This document shows positions 60,589-64,000 of a stretch of DNA of 64,000 nucleotides, in pieces. The notes beneath the pieces were generated by a model, which saw nothing but the letters and a program-made list of their open reading frames with translations, did not search any database and was not told the origin of the DNA. Origin of the DNA: Aulostomus chinensis (lineage: Eukaryota > Chordata > Actinopteri > Syngnathiformes > Aulostomidae); the NCBI GenBank assembly GCA_037954235.1, contig JBBMOA010000020.1, forward strand, positions 9,389,677 through 9,453,676. The letters are read 5' to 3'. The translations under genes and the position numbers were made by a program. How positions within the stretch are numbered: position 1 is the first letter of the stretch; every line of letters begins with the position of its first letter.

Positions 60589-61775
60589 ACCTGAAGGAAT
60601 TGCATTTTTGAGGGCGTAAATGAAGGAGATCATTTCTCATTTTCATGCTGAAACATTGCAGGTCTAAAGATTCATAACTGGTATTGAGGTGATGTCAATT
60701 TGTGTTATTCAAACGTTTGTCTATTAAGATGTTAAATGTTCAACATGATTATTTTTCCTTTCATTATGCATACTCTCTCATACATTTTAAGACTTGTTGT
60801 GGCCCCCAGATGTATGATAATAATTACATTGGCTTTCCTGTGGTCACAACCTGCGATGGTATTGACTACCTGTTGACCTGATTTGTTTTTTCCAGCGTAG
60901 TGCGGAAAAGAGGACTGTCAGGCACAAGTGGATGGACACGCTTCACGTTGCGAGGCAGAGCGGTCCTTCGAATGGTAATTTCAGTCAAAAAAAAATACGT
61001 TTTTTATTCTTCTATGTGGAACGAAAGACAGTGCTGAGCCAGCGCGCTTTTACGTGAGAACCAGTGAGTCTTTACTGCCGTGATTGTGAGTTTGAAATTT
61101 TGTTTGTATTTTTTTTTTTTACATCTAGAAGGCAAGCTAAGTTGCCTCGCTCGCCTGCTCAGCTAACTGGCCAAACAACCGTGACGTCGTCAGAGGGGAG
61201 GTGCTGGCCTGATTGTCCTTCACCTGCTGGACGAGAGGGGGACTGCGGTAGGAAGGAGGTTCAGCGGATGCGTTGCAGGTTCCTGAGTGTGGTCTGCTGG
61301 GTGCAGAGTTGGGGCTCTCCTGCTATTCGTCGATGATGTGCCGCGGGGATGCCTTTGCCAGGGCTGCCAAGTGAGGTGCCTACAGATGACTAAAGGCGAA
61401 AGACTGCAAATACCTTATTCTCTTCTTTCTTTTTAGGCTTTATTATTATTTCTTACAGTGTTTTATGTTCTGAAATGTGAGATACATGAAATTACATTGA
61501 ATCCACCTTTGAAAATCAGAGACTGTGTTTGTGGTGGTATTTCTCCTATTTTGCTGAACAACTGCACCGGTGAATTGAATTCTGTCAAGAAATGGGTAAC
61601 ATTTCATTGGTTTATCATAACCATACTTATTCTCATTGCCTCTCTGTGATTATTAAAAGAGTGAGAGTCATTAGTTACCCAAGACAGGTTATTTCATTGT
61701 GCCATGTCCCTTTGAAAATATTTGACGCTGGAAGTAGTTCAGTGATCGTAGGAGCCGAGGGTGAAAGGGTTAATG
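60589..61775 (+). repeat. Core 25, full length, type B with type A tail
   Basis: Type B through the CpG-rich region, with ACATCTAG and CCAAACAACC before TGACGTCG (61182-61189). Delta is 61437-61569, with the acceptor back to TTTTTAG and donor CACCG|GTGAAT. CACGTTGCGAGG at 60944 is a CpG-to-TpG change in beta. Confidence 0.95.
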
Positions 61776-62981
61776 TAGCATTTAATGTTCTGTCATCTCG
61801 GAATTTCAATGACTTGACAGGAGATCACTGACATGACTGGATTCCTTTGCTAGTCAATAAGTGAGATCATTTCAGAATGTTAGCATTTAATGTTCTGTCA
61901 TCTCAGAATTTCTGTGACTTGACTGGAGATCACTGACATGACTGGATTCCTGTGCTAGTCAATAAGTGAGATCATTTCAGAATGTTAGCATTTAATGTTC
62001 TGTCAACTCGGAATTTCAGTGACTTGACTGGAGATCACTGACATGACTGGATTCCTTTTCTCGTCAATAAGTGAGATCATTTCAGAATGTTAGCATTTAA
62101 TGTTCTGTCAACTCGGAATTTCAGTGACTTGACTGGAGATCACTGACATGACTGGATTCCTTTTCTCGTCAATAAGTGAGATCATTTCAGAATGTTAGCA
62201 TTTAATGTTCTGTCAACTCGGAATTTCAGTGACTTGACTGGAGATCACTGACATGACTGGATTCCTTTTCTCGTCAATAAGTGAGATCATTTCAGAATGT
62301 TAGCATTTAATGTTCTGTCAACTCGGAATTTCAGTGACTTGACTGGAGATCACTGACATGACTGGATTCCTTTTCTCGTCAATAAGTGAGATCATTTCAG
62401 AATGTTAGCATTTAATGTTCTGTCAACTCGGAATTTCGGTGACTTGACTGGAGATCATTGACATGACTGGATTCCTTTTCTCGTCAATAAGTGAGATCAT
62501 TTTCAGAATTTAGCATGTAATGTTCTGTCAACTCGGAATTTCAGGGACTTGACAGGAGATCACTGACATGACTGGATTCCTTTTCTTTGCTCGTCAATAA
62601 ATGAGCTCATTTCCGAATGTTTGCATTTACAGTTCTGTCAGCTCAGAATATCAGTGACTTGACAGGAGATCACTGACATGACTGGATTCCTTTGCTAGTC
62701 AATAAGTGAGATCATTTCACAATGTTTGCATTTACAGTTCTGTCAGCTCAGAATATCAGTGACTTGACAGGAGATCACTGACATGACTGGATTCCTTTTC
62801 TTTGCTAGTCAATAAATGAGATCATTTCTGAATGTTTGCATTTACTGTTCTTTCAACTAAGAATATCTATGATTTTACAGGAGATCACTAACAGGACTGG
62901 ATTCCTTTACCTTGCTCGTTTATAAATGGGATCATTTTGGAATTTTAGCATTTACAGTTCTTTCAACTCAGAATACCTGTG
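61776..62981. repeat. 105-bp minisatellite tract 25
   Basis: About 11.5 monomers. Five nearly identical CAACTCGG / TTTTCTCGTC monomers in a row (about 61980-62490) are the most homogeneous run in the window. The complete edge series follows. Confidence 0.95.
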
Positions 62982-63332
62982 ACCTGAAGGAATTGCATTT
63001 TTGAGGGAGTAAATGAAGGAGATCATTTCTCATTTTCATGGTGAAACATTGCAGGTCTAAAGATGCATAACTGGTACTGAGGTGATGTCAATTTGTGTTA
63101 TTCAAACGTTTGTCCATTAAGATGTTAAATGTTAAACATGATTATTTTTCCTTTCATTATGCATACTCTCTCATACTTTTTAAGACTTGTTGTGGCCCCC
63201 AGAAGTATGATAAGAATTACATTGGCTTTCCTTTGGTCATAACCTGCGAGGGTATTGACTACCTGTTGACCTGATTTATTTTTCCAGCGTAGTGCGGAAA
63301 AGAGGACTGTCAGGCACAAGTGGATGGACACG
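62982..63332 (+). repeat. Core 26, truncated
   Basis: Fifth copy of the truncated core, with the GGACACG junction; beta remnant 63288-63332. The leader carries CATTTTCATGGTG, a type B variant, showing that exchange continued after truncation. Confidence 0.93.
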
Positions 63333-64000
63333 TGAGATCATTTCAGAATGTTAGCATTTAATGTTCTGTCATCTCAGAATTTCTGTGACTTGACTGGAGA
63401 TCACTGACATGACTGGATTCCTGTGCTAGTCAATAAGTGAGATCATTTCAGAATGTAGCATTTAATGTTCTGTCATCTCAGAATTTCAGTGACTTGACTG
63501 GAGATCACTGACATGACTGGATTCCTTTGCTAGTCAATAAGTGAGATCATTTCAAAATGTAGCATTTAATGTTCTGTCATCTCAGAATTTCTGTGACTTG
63601 ACAGGAGATCACTGACATGACTGGATTCCTTTGCTATTCAATAAGTGAGATCATTTCAGAATGTTAGCATTTAATGTTCTGTCATCTCAGAATTTCTGTG
63701 ACTTGACTGGAGATCACTGACATGATTGGATTCCTTTTCTAGTCAATAAGTGAGATCATTTTCAGAATTTTGCATTTAATGTTCTGTCAACTCGGAATTT
63801 CAGGGACTTGACAGGAGATCACTGACATGACTGGATTCCTGTGCTAGTCAATAATTGAGATCATTTCAGAATGTAGCATTTAATGTTCTGTCATCTCAGA
63901 ATTTCAGTGACTTGACAGGAGATTACTGACATGACTGGATTCCTTTGCTAGTCAATAAGTGAGATCATTTCAGAATGTTAGCATTTCATGTTCTGTCATC
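63333..64000. repeat. 105-bp minisatellite tract 26 (runs off window)
   Basis: At least 6.4 monomers. Their order resembles the start of tracts 1 and 12, so a third copy of that segment probably continues beyond the window. Confidence 0.93.

Noticed and set aside
1..64000. Centromeric alpha satellite or ribosomal intergenic spacer
   Set aside because: The monomer is ~105 bp and not 171 bp, no CENP-B box was seen, and no rRNA gene sequence is present. Higher-order periodicity alone does not identify a centromere.

Overview
The window is one continuous eukaryotic nested tandem array. I find no conventional gene, tRNA, rRNA, intact transposon or CRISPR array. Two sequence classes alternate throughout. 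About 37.4 kb (58%) is an A+T-rich minisatellite of ~105-bp monomers, roughly 355 of them in 27 tracts. The other ~26.6 kb is 26 copies of a second sequence, called the core here: 21 full-length (1182-1188 bp) and 5 truncated at one shared breakpoint (351 bp). Repeat units (core plus following tract) run from 1.37 to 8.1 kb because the tracts hold from about 2 to 66 monomers. Candidate splice sites, an exon-like CpG-rich segment and many CpG-to-TpG/CpA differences between copies suggest a cytosine-methylating, probably vertebrate, genome. I cannot name the species or match the repeat to a known family.

Each full core has the same order on the + strand: (i) A+T-rich leader; (ii) a pyrimidine-rich CAG acceptor and a 79-nt exon-like segment (beta) ending in a GT donor; (iii) a poly(A)/poly(T) patch; (iv) a CpG-rich, G-skewed segment with a CRE-like TGACGTCG, usually preceded by an RFX X-box-like half site AGCAAC, and followed 66 bp after the CRE start by a GT donor (segment gamma); (v) a strong polypyrimidine acceptor and a 133-nt segment (delta) with an AG|GTGAAT-like donor; (vi) a 3' tail running into the minisatellite. 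This fits a repeated promoter/exon cassette of a spliced noncoding RNA, with the minisatellite as intron or spacer. It also fits a decayed gene fragment amplified with a satellite. Sequence alone cannot choose between them.

Layout: 1-6403 is a near-exact copy of 26836-33238. Positions 6.9-13.7 kb hold closely spaced cores. Positions 13.7-28.8 kb alternate long minisatellite tracts with a core subfamily D carrying two linked deletions. Positions 33.2-36.7 kb hold a very recent 1754-bp tandem duplication. Positions 40.5-52.1 kb hold the two longest right-hand tracts, with higher-order repeats of 944 and 1049 bp. Positions 52.1-61.8 kb are core-dense and end in three minimal 1.44-kb units that are mosaics of core types A and B. 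The right end begins a further copy of the truncated-core segment.

Most open reading frames here begin with GTG rather than ATG, and their copy-to-copy changes show no coding constraint. I therefore annotate no protein-coding gene. The most interesting features are the conserved X-box/CRE module, the reciprocal presence of X-box or splice acceptor in type A and type B cores, the polar decay of monomers on only one side of each core, and AATAAA hexamers confined to those decayed edge monomers.
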